64,000 nt of DNA from Blastococcus mobilis. Its GTDB lineage: Bacteria; Actinomycetota; Actinomycetes; Mycobacteriales; Geodermatophilaceae. Within the stretch, counting starts at the first letter, position 1; every line of letters starts with the position of its first letter. The notes beneath the pieces are model-generated. The model saw nothing but the letters and a program-made list of their open reading frames with translations, was not told the origin of the DNA and searched no databases. Positions 38,019-47,439 of the stretch are shown in pieces. The stretch lies in assembly GCF_900188025.1 (NCBI RefSeq), contig NZ_FZNO01000004.1, positions 124,001 to 188,000 on the forward strand. The letters are read 5' to 3'. The position numbers and the translations under genes are program-made.

Positions 38019-38749
38019 TCAGCCATGGTCGTGACCCGTGCCGTGGCCGTGGCCGTGGCCGTGGCCGTGGCCGTGGCCGTGGTCGGCCCCGTGGTCGCCG
38101 TTCAGCTCACCACAGGCCACCGGAAGCTCGGCCTCCAACGGCGCGCCGAGCGCGGTGATCGGCTCTGGGTCGTACATCCCGTCGTCGTCCAGGTCCTCGC
38201 CGTGGATCACGATGTGCAGGTCGTCGAGTTCGTCGACGACGTCCTCCGGAACGTCGAGGAGGATGCGCTGGTAGGTCAAGGTTCCGTCCTGGCCGGCCAC
38301 GGGCGCCGTGTCGAGATTCAGGCCGGCGGCCGCGCTCGTGTCGCCCTCCGTGCTGAAGGTGACCTGGATCGGGCCGTAAGCGGGCAGCCCATCGGCGGTT
38401 TCGATCAACTGCTCACTGACCCCACCGGCCCGGAACCGTGGGCCCGGGCACTCGTTCTCTGCCTCGAGTTCGCCGTGAATGTGCATGAGGTGGGGCAGCA
38501 GCGGACTGAGCCCGTACGCCGTCACCTGCACCTTCAGGTCGCGGTCGACTTCGACCAGCTGCGCGAAGCCATGCACATCGGACCCGCTGTCGGCCGCGGG
38601 TGATGCGGCACGGGGTCGAGGCGGGCGTGGTAGGTCTCGGCGTCCCACCGATCGTCGTACTGGCCGTCCGATCCGAACGCCGGGGTGACCAGGGCCGGCA
38701 GCAGTGCTGCGCCGGCCAGAACGGTGAACAGTGCTCGATTGCGCATCAT
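38019..38749 (-). pseudogene. Secreted CHRD-like protein with His-rich tail, frameshifted
   Basis: A good start (ATG 38749 or 38746 after ACAGGAGC) opens a signal peptide MMRNRALFTVLAGAALLPAL ending at TPAFGS, then DDRWDAETYHARLDPVPHH. Here the family sequence continues in another frame: AADSGSDVHGFAQL, LPHLMHIHGE, GLPAYGPIQVTFSTEGDTS and VIHGEDLDDDGMYD. One missing base near 38595-38605 would join them. The C-terminus is GDHGADHG followed by His-Gly pairs, encoded by seven exact CCGTGG units (38041-38082). The family is secreted and of unknown function; the tail should bind metal. A sequencing error is possible. Confidence 0.7.
38041..38082 (-). repeat. Hexanucleotide tandem repeat, 7 units
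   Basis: CCGTGG repeated seven times without change, encoding alternating Gly-His on the minus strand. Gain or loss of units keeps the frame and changes only tail length. Confidence 0.85.
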
Positions 38750-39192
38750 GATGCTCCTGTCGAGAGGGTGTCGGCCGAGTCACCACGACTCGACGACGCT
38801 TCCCGTTCGAGCCCAGCCGCCCCCGGTTCGGCCTTACGGGTCCCCGCCCCGGATCAGTCGAGCACCAAGGCGCGTCGCACACGAAGTGTTGTCCACGCCA
38901 CACCTCGGCGTAGGCTCACCGGCCGCACCGGTAGACGCGGCAAGGGTCGCGACAGTCCGTGAACGTCGCGACTTCTCCAGTTCTCGTCGATCACAGCGAA
39001 ATCTCGGGCGGCTTCGCCCAGCGCAGCCAGGTCCCACCGCCGGCAGCGGTGCGCGGTCAGGCGACGAACAGCAGCCGAGCCCGGTCACGTGTCCGCCACG
39101 GTCTCGGCGGGCCCTGCGCGGCACGTCTCACCAGCCACCTCCAGGACGATCCCGGCCCGCCGCTTCGATCAATGGCGGACGCGAGCCGACGG
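38750..39192. other. Intergenic, no gene seen
   Basis: 443 bases upstream of the His-rich gene and downstream of the Liv transporter operon. Frames on both strands give Arg/Pro-rich translations without family resemblance. I see no tRNA, repeat or strong hairpin. It should contain the promoter of the His-rich gene and the end of the liv transcript. Confidence 0.4.
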
Positions 39193-40341
39193 TCAGACGC
39201 CGTCGCGGGGCTGACCGCCCCCCATGCCCGCACCCACCTGGTCGCGCAACTGCTCGACGACACGGCCCGGCGTGGGCCCGCCGTCGCCGGACCGGCGTCC
39301 CGCCCGGCGTTCCCGGAGCCGGCAGACCAGGCCGGCGATGCCGCCGGGCACGAAGAAGACGACCAGGATGAACAGCGTCCCGAGCAGGAACAGCGGCTCG
39401 GACAGGGGGATCCGCAGCCAGGCCGGGAGGTCCTGCACGGCCGGTGAGTTGGCCAGATCGGTGAGCCGGCTGTCCAGGTAGGTGTAGAGGACACCGCCGA
39501 GCACCGCACCCCAGCGGCTGCCCGCCCCACCCAGCACCACCATGACGAGCAGGCCGAGCGTGAAGTCCGCCGTCGTCGTCCGGGGAGTGGACCCGCCGAG
39601 CAGCAGCAGGTGGACGACGCCGCCGAGGGCCGCGAGCAGTCCGGCCAGGACGAAGACCAGCAGCTTGAAGCCGTACGGCTGCAGGCCGAGCACCTCGACG
39701 CGGCGCTCGTTCTCCCGGATGGCCTGCCAGACCCGGCCGGCCCGCGAGCCGGTCACCCAGCTGACGACGGCGTAGACCAGCACCAGGTACGCCACCGCCA
39801 GCCAGTAGACGTTCACCGTGTTGAGCACGCCGACGAACGCATCGGGCACCTGATCGCGGTCCAGCGCCAGGCCCTCCTCGCCGCCGGTCAGACCGCCCGG
39901 ATCCTGGAGCACGATGATCGAGCCGACCTGCGCCGTCGCCAGCGTGACCATCGAGAACGCGATCCCCGAGACCCGCAGTGCCACCCCGCCGACGAGCAGG
40001 GGCAGCACGATGCCCACGACCGTGGTGAGCGCGAGCGCCGGCGCGAGCCCCCAACCGAGCTCGGTCAGCGCCAGGTTCGCGACGTAGGTGCCGGCGGCGA
40101 AGTAGAGCGCGTGACCGAAGGAGAGCAGTCCGGTGAAGCCGAACAGCAGGTCGTAGGAGAGCGCGACCCCGCCGAAGATGAGGCACAGGGCGAGGAGCTG
40201 CAGCGTGCCGGGGCTGTTCAGCACCCCGTCGAAGAGCCCCGGCAGCTGCAGCGTGGAGTACGGCAGCACCGCGAGCACGACGAACACGACCAGCGGCAGC
40301 AGCCGCCGCAGAGCTGTTCCGTTCAACCCGCCCGTCCTCAT
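39193..40341 (-). CDS. livM: Branched-chain amino acid-type ABC permease LivM
   Basis: 382 residues, about ten membrane spans, ATG 40341 overlapping (ATGA) the livH stop. Typical LivM features: LLFGFTGLLSFGHALYFAAG, the cytoplasmic coupling loop GRVWQAIRENERRVEVLGLQ and VMVVLGGAGSRWGAVLGGV. The last 45 residues are polar and extend past the final span. It forms the membrane channel with LivH. The operon lacks other amino acid genes, so the true substrate could be branched-chain amino acids, urea or amides. Confidence 0.9.
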   Translation of the reverse strand: MRTGGLNGTALRRLLPLVVFVVLAVLPYSTLQLPGLFDGVLNSPGTLQLLALCLIFGGVALSYDLLFGFTGLLSFGHALYFAAGTYVANLALTELGWGLAPALALTTVVGIVLPLLVGGVALRVSGIAFSMVTLATAQVGSIIVLQDPGGLTGGEEGLALDRDQVPDAFVGVLNTVNVYWLAVAYLVLVYAVVSWVTGSRAGRVWQAIRENERRVEVLGLQPYGFKLLVFVLAGLLAALGGVVHLLLLGGSTPRTTTADFTLGLLVMVVLGGAGSRWGAVLGGVLYTYLDSRLTDLANSPAVQDLPAWLRIPLSEPLFLLGTLFILVVFFVPGGIAGLVCRLRERRAGRRSGDGGPTPGRVVEQLRDQVGAGMGGGQPRDGV

Positions 40342-41222
40342 GCCACCCTCGCCGTCAGCCCGCTCGGGCGGGTCAGCAGGACCACGGCCAGCAGCAGGAC
40401 GACCGACAGGTCGCCCACCCCGCTCGCCGCGTAGTAGTTCGCGAACTGCTGCACGAGGCCGACCAGCACCGCGGCGACGGCCGCGCCGGTGATCGAGCTC
40501 ATCCCGCCGATGACGACGACGATGAACGCGAAGATCAGCAGGGAGGTGCCCTGCCCCGGCGAGATCGAGCCCAGGTAGATCCCGCCCAGCGCGCCCGCCA
40601 GCGCAGCGAACGCGCCGCCGATGGCGAAGACCAGCGTGAACGCCTTGCGGACGTCGATGCCCAGCGCCGTCACCATCGCCCGGTTCTCGACGCCGGCCCG
40701 GATGATCAGCCCGAAGCGGGTGAACCGCAGGAACGCCAGCACGGCGACCAGGACGACGAGCGCACTCCCGATCAGCAGGAACCGGTCGTTGGGCACGTTG
40801 GCGCCGAGGACCGAGGTGGTCCGCTGGGTCCATTCCGGCCGGGGGAACGGGTGCGGGTCCGCACCCCAGACGGCGCGCACCAGGGCCACCAGGGCCAGGC
40901 TGAGCCCGACCGTGACCAGCACCTGCTCGATGTGCCGTTCGTAGAGGGGCCGGATGAGCGCCAGCTCGATCAGCGCCGCGACCAGCGTGCCCACCGCCAC
41001 GCCGAAGGCCACCGCGGAGACGAAGCCCCAGCCGGTCGACCCGGCGCCGGGCAGGTGGTCCGACGCCCACCAGGTGCCGTAGGCCCCGATGGTGAGGAAG
41101 GCGCCGTGGGCGAAGTTCAGCACGCCCATCAGGCCGAAGATCAGCGAGAGGCCGGACGCGACCAGGAAGTACAGGGCTGCCAGACCCAGACCGGTGATCG
41201 CGAGCAGGACGACGGTGTCCAT
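40338..41222 (-). CDS. livH: Branched-chain amino acid-type ABC permease LivH
   Basis: 294 residues with about eight spans. LivH marks: FGLMGVLNFAHGAFLTIGAY, the coupling loop FGLIIRAGVENRAMVTALGI, and FVVVIGGMSSITGAAVAAVLV. It starts at ATG 41222 overlapping the livF stop and ends overlapping the livM start, so the four genes livG-livF-livH-livM form one coupled unit. Confidence 0.92.
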   Translation of the reverse strand: MDTVVLLAITGLGLAALYFLVASGLSLIFGLMGVLNFAHGAFLTIGAYGTWWASDHLPGAGSTGWGFVSAVAFGVAVGTLVAALIELALIRPLYERHIEQVLVTVGLSLALVALVRAVWGADPHPFPRPEWTQRTTSVLGANVPNDRFLLIGSALVVLVAVLAFLRFTRFGLIIRAGVENRAMVTALGIDVRKAFTLVFAIGGAFAALAGALGGIYLGSISPGQGTSLLIFAFIVVVIGGMSSITGAAVAAVLVGLVQQFANYYAASGVGDLSVVLLLAVVLLTRPSGLTARVA

Positions 41223-41953
41223 CAGGCGTGTCCCCCGCTCGTCGCGACCCCGAGCAGCTCCCGGGTGCGGTCGGCGTCGGCCAGCAGGTCCGGAGCGGAC
41301 CCGCTCCAGGCCACCCGTCCCTGGTCGACCACGACGGCGTCGGTCGCCATCCGGCGGACGACGGTCAGGTTCTGCTCGACGAGCAGGATCGTCACCTCCT
41401 CGGCCGCGCGGGCCAGCACGTCGGCCACCTCGGCGACGAGGAGGGGGGCCAGCCCCTTCGTCGGCTCGTCGATCAGCAGCAGCTGGTTGTCGTTGAGCAG
41501 CAGACGCGCGATGGCCACCATCTGCTGCTGCCCGCCCGACAGCGTCCCGGCCAGCTGGCGGCTGCGCTGCTTGAGCTCGGGGAACAGCTCGTAGACCCGG
41601 TCGTGGTGGGCTGGTGCGTCCCGGCGCTCGGCCAGGGTGAGGTTCTCGGCGACGGTCAGCCCGCCGAAGACCTCACGGTCCTCCGGGGCGTAGCCGATCC
41701 CGCGGCGGACGATCTCGTGGGTCCGGCGACCGGAGAGGCGCTGGGTCCGTCCGTCGTCGCCGGTGAACTCGACGACGCCGGTCGACGGCACCAGGCCGAG
41801 CACGGCCTTGACCGTGGTGGTCTTGCCCGCACCGTTGCGGCCCAGCAGGGCGGTGACCCCGCCGCGGCGGACGGTGAGGTCCACGCCCTGCAGGATGTGG
41901 CTGCCCGACAGCCGGACGTGGACGTCGGTCATCCGGAGGAGGGGCGCGCTCAC
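41222..41953 (-). CDS. livF: ABC transporter ATP-binding protein LivF
   Basis: 243 residues. Walker A GRNGAGKTT, signature LSGGQQQMVAIARLLL, Walker B LLLIDEPTKGLAP and the H-loop region. Length and the TKGLAP ending of Walker B point to LivF and not LivG. It starts four bases inside the end of livG and ends overlapping livH. Supplies ATP hydrolysis to the LivHM channel. Confidence 0.92.
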   Translation of the reverse strand: MSAPLLRMTDVHVRLSGSHILQGVDLTVRRGGVTALLGRNGAGKTTTVKAVLGLVPSTGVVEFTGDDGRTQRLSGRRTHEIVRRGIGYAPEDREVFGGLTVAENLTLAERRDAPAHHDRVYELFPELKQRSRQLAGTLSGGQQQMVAIARLLLNDNQLLLIDEPTKGLAPLLVAEVADVLARAAEEVTILLVEQNLTVVRRMATDAVVVDQGRVAWSGSAPDLLADADRTRELLGVATSGGHA

Positions 41954-42747
41954 AGCTCCTCCCCCAGGTAGGCCTGCTGGACGGCGGGGTCGCTGGTGAC
42001 CCGCGACGGGGTGTCCAGCGCCAGGAGCCGGCCGTGGTGCATGACGGCGACCCGGTCGGCCAGACCCAGCAGCACGTCCATGTGGTGCTCGACCATCAGC
42101 ACCGTCTTGCCCTCCTCGCGGTGCACGTCGGCGATCACCTCGGTCAGCCCCGCGACGTCCTCGATGCTCACCCCGGCCATCGGCTCGTCCAGCAGCACGA
42201 CGGCCGGGTCGGTGGCCAGCAGGATCGCCAGCTCGAGCTTGCGCTTGTCGCCGTGGGAGAGCGCCCCGGCCAGGCCCTCGGCGCGCCGCGCGAGGCCGAC
42301 ACGCTCCAGGGACCGGGTCGCGACGTCGTGCGCGGCGTCGTCCGGGCGCACCCGCTGCCAGGGCCGCATGCTGCCGCCCAGCTTGGCCTGCGCGGCGAGC
42401 CGGACGTTCTCCCGCACGGTCAGCCCGGCGAACACCGAGGACGCCTGGAACGTGCGCCCCAGCCCCCGGCGGGCGCGTGCCGAGGGGCTGGCACCGGTGA
42501 TGTCGGTGCCGTCCAGGGTCACCGTCCCCCCGGTCACGGGCAGCAGGCCCGACAGCAGGTTGAACAGCGAGGTCTTGCCGGCGCCGTTGGGCCCGATGAC
42601 GGCGACGAACTCACCGGGCGCGACGTCGAAGCTGACGTCGTCCACGATGACCGCCCCGCCGATGGCGCAGGTCAGTCCGGCGACCTGCAGCACCGGCGCG
42701 CCCGCGGCGGGGCGGGCGCCCGGTGCTGCATCAGTCCGGGTGGACAC
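41950..42747 (-). CDS. livG: ABC transporter ATP-binding protein LivG
   Basis: 265 residues. Walker A GPNGAGKTS, signature LSHGDKRKLELAILLATDP, where the usual GGQQ is replaced by HGDKR as in LivG and urea transporter UrtD, and Walker B VVLLDEPMAGVS. A short Ala/Pro-rich N-terminus precedes the domain. It follows the binding protein by 24 bases. The HGDKR signature keeps a urea or amide substrate open. Confidence 0.9.
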   Translation of the reverse strand: MSTRTDAAPGARPAAGAPVLQVAGLTCAIGGAVIVDDVSFDVAPGEFVAVIGPNGAGKTSLFNLLSGLLPVTGGTVTLDGTDITGASPSARARRGLGRTFQASSVFAGLTVRENVRLAAQAKLGGSMRPWQRVRPDDAAHDVATRSLERVGLARRAEGLAGALSHGDKRKLELAILLATDPAVVLLDEPMAGVSIEDVAGLTEVIADVHREEGKTVLMVEHHMDVLLGLADRVAVMHHGRLLALDTPSRVTSDPAVQQAYLGEEL

Positions 42748-42771
42748 GGTGCGGGCTCCCGATCGGCGCGG

Positions 42772-43989
42772 TCAGGAGCCGGCGGTGGGCGGAGCGGTGT
42801 CCTCAGCGTCGAGCGTCTCGACGAGGACCGGGACCAGCTCGCCGTTCTTCTCCTCCAGGCGGGCCTGGAACATCGGCTGCAGGAGGGCGTGGTCCTCCTC
42901 GCGGATGGTGAGCTCGCCCTTGACGCCGTCGAACGTCCAGCCCTCGAGCGCGTCGATCATGGCCGCCACGTCGTCGCCGCCCTCCTGGATGGCGCGGACG
43001 ATCATCTGTGCCGCGGTGAAGCCGTCGGGCGTGAAGAGATCGACCTCGCCGCCGTCGGCCTCGACCCGCTCGGCCATGGCCTTGCTGACGTCGTTGTCCA
43101 CGGCCTCGGCGAAGAAGTGCGAGAGGTAGTCGATGCCCGTCGCCGAGGCGCCGTAGGTGGCGTAGGAGGCGCGGATGTCGAGGCCGGTGACGACGGTCGA
43201 GGACTCGAGCACGCCCTGCTGGCCCATCGCCTGCCACATGGCCGGCGCGGTCTCCCCGGCCCAGGCGACGAAGACGAGATCGGCGCCCGCGTCCCGCGCC
43301 TGGGAGGCGAACGGCGTGAAGTCGGTGGCCGTGGCCGGCACCAGGAGCGGGTTCACGGTGGCTCCGCCCTCGGTGCCGAGGACGGCGGTGACGGCCGCGA
43401 CGTTGGCCTGCCCGAAGGCGCTGTCCTGGGCCACGACGAGCACCTGCTTGCCCGCGGGGTCCCCGATGAAGGACTGCGCGGTGAGGATGTCCTGGTAGGT
43501 CTGGCGCCCCGACCGGAAGGTGTTGGCGTTCACCCCGGTCAGCGCGTCGGTGGCGGCAGGGCCGGAGATGAACAGCACGTCGTTCTGCTCCGCGAGGGGC
43601 GCGACCTGGGTGCCGACGCCGGACGCGGTGGAACCGGCCAGGATCTTGACTCCCTGCCCGATCAGGTCGGTGGCCTCCGCGACGGCCTTGGCGGGGTCGC
43701 CGGCGTCGTCGCGCTCGATGACCTCGATCTTCCGGCCGTCGACCTCGCCGGTGCCGTCGGTGGCGTAGTCCAGGCCCGCCTCGAAGCCCTGGAGGTACTG
43801 GGCGCCGTAGGTGGCCAGCGGGCCGGACTTCGAGTAGACCAGGCCGACCTGCACCGGCGCGCCGCCCTCGGAATCGCCCCCACCGCCGGAGGGTGCGGCG
43901 TTCGGACTGCCGCAGGCGCCGAGTGCGAGGGCGCCGGCCGCCGCCACCGCGAGGGTGAGGGTCCGGGACCGGGAACGGGTGCGGGGCAT
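42772..43989 (-). CDS. Substrate-binding lipoprotein of the Liv-type transporter
   Basis: 405 residues from ATG 43989 with GAGGAG seven bases upstream. The signal peptide ends in a lipobox LALGAC with Cys26 as the lipidated residue, followed by a Gly/Ser linker. The mature part is a periplasmic-binding type 1 fold: VGLVYSKSGPLATYGAQYLQ, ILAGSTASGVGTQVAPLAEQ, and DAGADLVFVAWAGETAP. It captures the substrate outside the membrane and delivers it to LivHM. First gene of the operon, so its promoter lies in 43990-44171. Confidence 0.9.
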   Translation of the reverse strand: MPRTRSRSRTLTLAVAAAGALALGACGSPNAAPSGGGGDSEGGAPVQVGLVYSKSGPLATYGAQYLQGFEAGLDYATDGTGEVDGRKIEVIERDDAGDPAKAVAEATDLIGQGVKILAGSTASGVGTQVAPLAEQNDVLFISGPAATDALTGVNANTFRSGRQTYQDILTAQSFIGDPAGKQVLVVAQDSAFGQANVAAVTAVLGTEGGATVNPLLVPATATDFTPFASQARDAGADLVFVAWAGETAPAMWQAMGQQGVLESSTVVTGLDIRASYATYGASATGIDYLSHFFAEAVDNDVSKAMAERVEADGGEVDLFTPDGFTAAQMIVRAIQEGGDDVAAMIDALEGWTFDGVKGELTIREEDHALLQPMFQARLEEKNGELVPVLVETLDAEDTAPPTAGS

Positions 43990-44065
43990 GGCGATCTCCT
44001 CGGGGTGCGCGTCGCTGCACAAGTGGCCTGGCCCACACCGTAGGGAGGTGATGATCTTCTGCCCA

Positions 44066-44111
44066 TGTGGGCGTGTCCCACACCCTCGCCGCGTGATGTG
44101 GTGCACACCAC
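44066..44111. promoter_or_regulatory. Two inverted repeats in the liv/phosphatase divergent region
   Basis: TGTGGG/CCCACA (44066-44082, 5-base spacer) and GTGGTG-CA-CACCAC (44098-44111). Both are perfect in their arms and lie 77-122 bases upstream of the binding-protein gene. They could be regulator sites for the transporter. Confidence 0.35.
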
Positions 44112-44171
44112 CACTCACCAGGCCCGTTGTCCCGGCGGCGCACCGATCCGGCACGCCGTACCGTCGCAGGG

Positions 44172-45005
44172 GTGACCTCGACCCGCACCGGCCGCTGGGT
44201 GCGGCTCGACGGAACCACCAACACCCGCGACCTGGGCGGGCTGCCCACGACCGACGGCGGCCGCACGGTCCCCGGCCGGATCCTCCGCAGCGACAACCTG
44301 CAGACCCTCACCGCGAACGACGTCCGGCGGCTGGTCGGCGAGATCGGTCTCCGTTCGGTGATCGACCTGCGCACGACCGCGGAGATCCTGCTCGAGGGGC
44401 GGGGGCCGCTGCGCGACGTCCCGGAGGTCACCCACCGGCACTTCAGCCTGCTGCCCGAGCGCGGCCACCACACCGACGTCTTCGCGGTGGAGGAGGACGA
44501 CCCCCAGATCGACCTCCCGGCCGGCTGGGCGGAATCCCTGCTCCCTCGGCAGGTCGCGGACCACGACGCGGGCGAGTCGCCGGCCGTGCGCTCCTACCTC
44601 GGATATCTCGGTCAGCGCGCCGACAACGTCGTCGGCGCCCTGCGTGCGATCACCGTGGCCGGGGACGGGGCCGCGGTCGTGCACTGCGCGGCGGGCAAGG
44701 ACCGCACCGGTGTCGTCTGTGCGCTGGCCCTGGCCGTCGCCGGGGTGCCGCACGAGGAGATCGTGGCCGACTACGCGATGACCGCCGACGTCATCGACGC
44801 CCTGGTGGCCAAGCTGGCCACCTCACCGACCTACGCCGACGACATGGTCACCCGGGACGTCGCGAGCCACACGCCGCGGGCGGAGACCATGGACCGGGTG
44901 CTGACCCTGCTCGAGGAGCGGCACGGCGGCCCGGCCGGGTGGCTGGACACGCACGGCTTCGGCGCGGACGAACAGGCCGCGCTGCGCGCCCGGCTGCGGG
45001 ACTGA
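44172..45005 (+). CDS. Tyrosine-protein phosphatase (PtpB-like)
   Basis: 277 residues from GTG 44172. The catalytic loop C172-AAGKD-R178-TG (HCAAGKDRTG) is the CX5R signature of the PtpB/Tyr phosphatase 3 family. TTNTRDLGGLPTTDGG at the N-terminus and DLRTTAE are also typical. These enzymes act on phosphotyrosine, phosphoserine or phosphoinositides; in mycobacteria the relative is a secreted virulence factor, while in soil actinobacteria the substrate is unknown. A 3'-end hairpin of the repeated family lies 13 bases past the stop. Confidence 0.88.
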   Translation: MTSTRTGRWVRLDGTTNTRDLGGLPTTDGGRTVPGRILRSDNLQTLTANDVRRLVGEIGLRSVIDLRTTAEILLEGRGPLRDVPEVTHRHFSLLPERGHHTDVFAVEEDDPQIDLPAGWAESLLPRQVADHDAGESPAVRSYLGYLGQRADNVVGALRAITVAGDGAAVVHCAAGKDRTGVVCALALAVAGVPHEEIVADYAMTADVIDALVAKLATSPTYADDMVTRDVASHTPRAETMDRVLTLLEERHGGPAGWLDTHGFGADEQAALRARLRD

Positions 45006-45017
45006 CGAACACCCCCG

Positions 45018-45076
45018 AAGGACCCTGTCCTCCGCACCGCTCGCAGGCTCGCGGCGGGACCCCGCAAGGGGGCCGG
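45018..45076 (+). ncRNA. 3'-end structured element, copy C
   Basis: Begins with GAAGGACC 13 bases after the phosphatase stop codon. The core hairpin (45038-45055) has stem CCGC/GCGG and loop TCGCAGGCTC, then GGGACC and GGGGGCC. The loop is identical to copies A and B while the stem is different but paired. Confidence 0.55.
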
Positions 45077-45077
45077 C

Positions 45078-47195
45078 TCAGCGGACGGTGCGAGCTCCGC
45101 GGCGGTCGCGCTGCTTGTGCCGGTACATCGCCGCGTCGGCCTCGCGGAGCAACTGCCCCGCCGTCCGTTCCCCGTCACCGCCCCGGTGCACCGCGACCCC
45201 GACGCTGGTGCCGACCGTGACGTCGGCCCCCTCCAGCCGGAAGGACTCGGTGAAGCATCCGGCGACCCGTTCGGCCAGGCGGTGCGCGTCGTCGGGGTCT
45301 GCCAGACCCGGCGCGATGATCGCGAACTCGTCGCCGCTGAGCCGGCCGACGGTGTCCCCGGGGCGCACGACGGCGCGCAGCCGGGCAGCCACCTGACGCA
45401 GCAGCTCGTCGCCGGCGGCATGGCCGAGGGTGTCGTTGACCTCCTTGAACCGGTCGAGGTCGCTGAAGAGGACGCCGAGGTGAGCGCCCGGCCGTGCCTC
45501 GGGCAGTGCGGCGCCGAGCCGATCGAGGAAGAGCACGCGGTTCGGCAGCCCCGTGAGCCCGTCGTGCGTCGCCTGGTGGCTCACCGTCTCCAGCAGCCGC
45601 GCCTTCTGCAGCGCCGTGGATGCCTGGTCCCCGACACCCCGGAGGCGCACGAGGACGTCCCCCACGAGCGAGGACGGTGCCGCACCGGCCTCCCAGCCTG
45701 CTGTCGCCACGCCCAGGAAGGTCGTGCCCGCCAGCAGCGGGACCGCCACGACGTCGGCACTGCTGATGCCCCGCAGCAGGCCGCGCAGGACGGGACTGCT
45801 CGTCGCGTCGTCGACGATCAGCGGTGTGCGGTCGGTGAGCATCCCGACCAGCTCCGGGGTGTCCTCGGGGCGGATCTCCGCCCCCTGGAGCAGAGCGCGC
45901 TGCTCGTCGGACATCCCGTAGGCCGCCGACGCCCGGAGGACGCCGGCCCCGGGATCCCACAGCAACAGGCTGGACCGGGTGCATCCCACGATGCGCGGCA
46001 GCGCCTCGGCGACGACCTCGGTCACCGCTGCGGCGTCGGACGCCGCAGCGAGTTCGTGAGCCAGCTCGAGCAGCGCGCCGGCCCGGTCCGCCTCCTGGCG
46101 CGCGCCCTCCAGGGCGATGAGGAGGTCCAGCGCTCCGGCCGCGTGCCCCGCGTACGCCGTGAGCATCGACCGCTCGTCGCCCAGGGCGCCCTCGCCGGGC
46201 GGATAGATCGCCGCGAGCCGCCCGTGCCGGCGCCGGAAGGAAGCCACCTCGACCGCGACCGCGCCTGGCCCGAGGTCACCACCGGCCAGCAGGGTGGCAG
46301 CCATCGCGGGCACCTCGTCGACGGGCAACCCAGCACTGTGCACCAGCGGCGCACCACCGCTGGGCGCCTCCACGGCGAGCAGATAGGCGGGCGCCAGCAC
46401 CGCCTCGGCAGCCCTGGCCACGATGCGCTCCAGGGCCGTGTCGACGTCGCCGCTGGCGACGAGGTCCGTGGCCGCGGACTGCAGGGTGCGCAGTTGCCCG
46501 CGCAGCGCCTGCAGCTCCGGCTCGAGGGCCCGCGTGTCCCGCCCACGCCCGCGTGAGCCGCGCCTGCGCCGGTCCCACGTGACGCGGTAGAGGCAGGCCG
46601 GGTGCCCGTCGGATTCGCACTCGCCGTGCTCGATCTGCGCCGGGGCGAGCCCGAAGATCACCGGCACGGTGCTCAGCAGGCCCTGCGCGTAGATGCAGTC
46701 CAGCCGGGAGTGCTCGTAGCCAGGATGGAGCGTGTACCGGATCGTCGCCGACGTCCCACCGACCTGCAGCATCTCCATGGTCGAGGTGGTGCTGAACTTC
46801 GCGACCGCCCGCGGCAGCGCCCGGAACACCTGCCGGGGCGTGCCCATGGCGCGCAGCAGGATGACGATCGAGTGGGCGAGCCCGCTCTGCAGGGCGGAGG
46901 CGCCGACCCGGTACATCAGCCGGCTGTCGCCGAGCACGTCGGTGGCCGCACGGAACAGGCGGATCCGCGTGTCGTAGCTCCACCAGCGGGACTGGTCCTC
47001 CAGCTGTTCGGCGTCGTACGGAACGCCCGCCGCCTCGAGGACCCGGGTGACGGCGTCCTCACCGCCGGCCGCGCGGACGTAACGGAGCAGCCCGCCGGTC
47101 GTCGCCCCGGATGTCTCCCGCGCCTCGGCGGACGCCACCCCGGTCATGGCCGGCGCCGGGCGGGGGGAAGGACTGCGGGCGTCGCCGGGCGCCAC
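45078..47195 (-). CDS. Diguanylate cyclase with N-terminal V4R-like and two GAF regions
   Basis: Up to 705 residues (GTG 47195; ATG 47147 is an alternative). The N-terminal 210 residues end in ECESDGHPACLYRVTW with C193 and C201, a pattern resembling V4R/XylR-type ligand domains. Two GAF-like regions follow (about 235-370 and 385-530). The cyclase domain has SGDEF at 620-624 in place of GGDEF and an RxxD inhibitory site (RPGD, 611-614). SGDEF variants can be active. Cytoplasmic. Makes cyclic di-GMP in response to a small molecule not identifiable from sequence. Arg/Pro-rich first 16 residues favour the later start. Confidence 0.8.
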   Translation of the reverse strand: MAPGDARSPSPRPAPAMTGVASAEARETSGATTGGLLRYVRAAGGEDAVTRVLEAAGVPYDAEQLEDQSRWWSYDTRIRLFRAATDVLGDSRLMYRVGASALQSGLAHSIVILLRAMGTPRQVFRALPRAVAKFSTTSTMEMLQVGGTSATIRYTLHPGYEHSRLDCIYAQGLLSTVPVIFGLAPAQIEHGECESDGHPACLYRVTWDRRRRGSRGRGRDTRALEPELQALRGQLRTLQSAATDLVASGDVDTALERIVARAAEAVLAPAYLLAVEAPSGGAPLVHSAGLPVDEVPAMAATLLAGGDLGPGAVAVEVASFRRRHGRLAAIYPPGEGALGDERSMLTAYAGHAAGALDLLIALEGARQEADRAGALLELAHELAAASDAAAVTEVVAEALPRIVGCTRSSLLLWDPGAGVLRASAAYGMSDEQRALLQGAEIRPEDTPELVGMLTDRTPLIVDDATSSPVLRGLLRGISSADVVAVPLLAGTTFLGVATAGWEAGAAPSSLVGDVLVRLRGVGDQASTALQKARLLETVSHQATHDGLTGLPNRVLFLDRLGAALPEARPGAHLGVLFSDLDRFKEVNDTLGHAAGDELLRQVAARLRAVVRPGDTVGRLSGDEFAIIAPGLADPDDAHRLAERVAGCFTESFRLEGADVTVGTSVGVAVHRGGDGERTAGQLLREADAAMYRHKQRDRRGARTVR

Positions 47196-47439
47196 CGCCG
47201 GCCGGCGGTCCCACCGGCGGCGACCGACGTCCCTGAGAGGTCCACGAGGAGACGAACGGCAGGTCAGGCCTCCGACTGGAGCCCGATGACCCGTTCGGGG
47301 GATCCCGGGAGCCGGTGCGGGACCGCGCCGCCGGGGCGGGCCGCCGAGCGGCTCATCGAACCCGGACAGCAGACGACCCCGGCCTCCACAGGAGGTCGGG
47401 GTCGCGCTCGGAGGGCGCCGCGGTGCCGGCGCCGCCGCG

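Noticed and set aside
38010-38100. CRISPR-like repeat at the hexanucleotide array
   Set aside because: Direct six-base units without spacers; it is coding microsatellite DNA.
38795-38825. GTTCGAGCCC as a tRNA T-arm
   Set aside because: No matching acceptor, D or anticodon arms around it.
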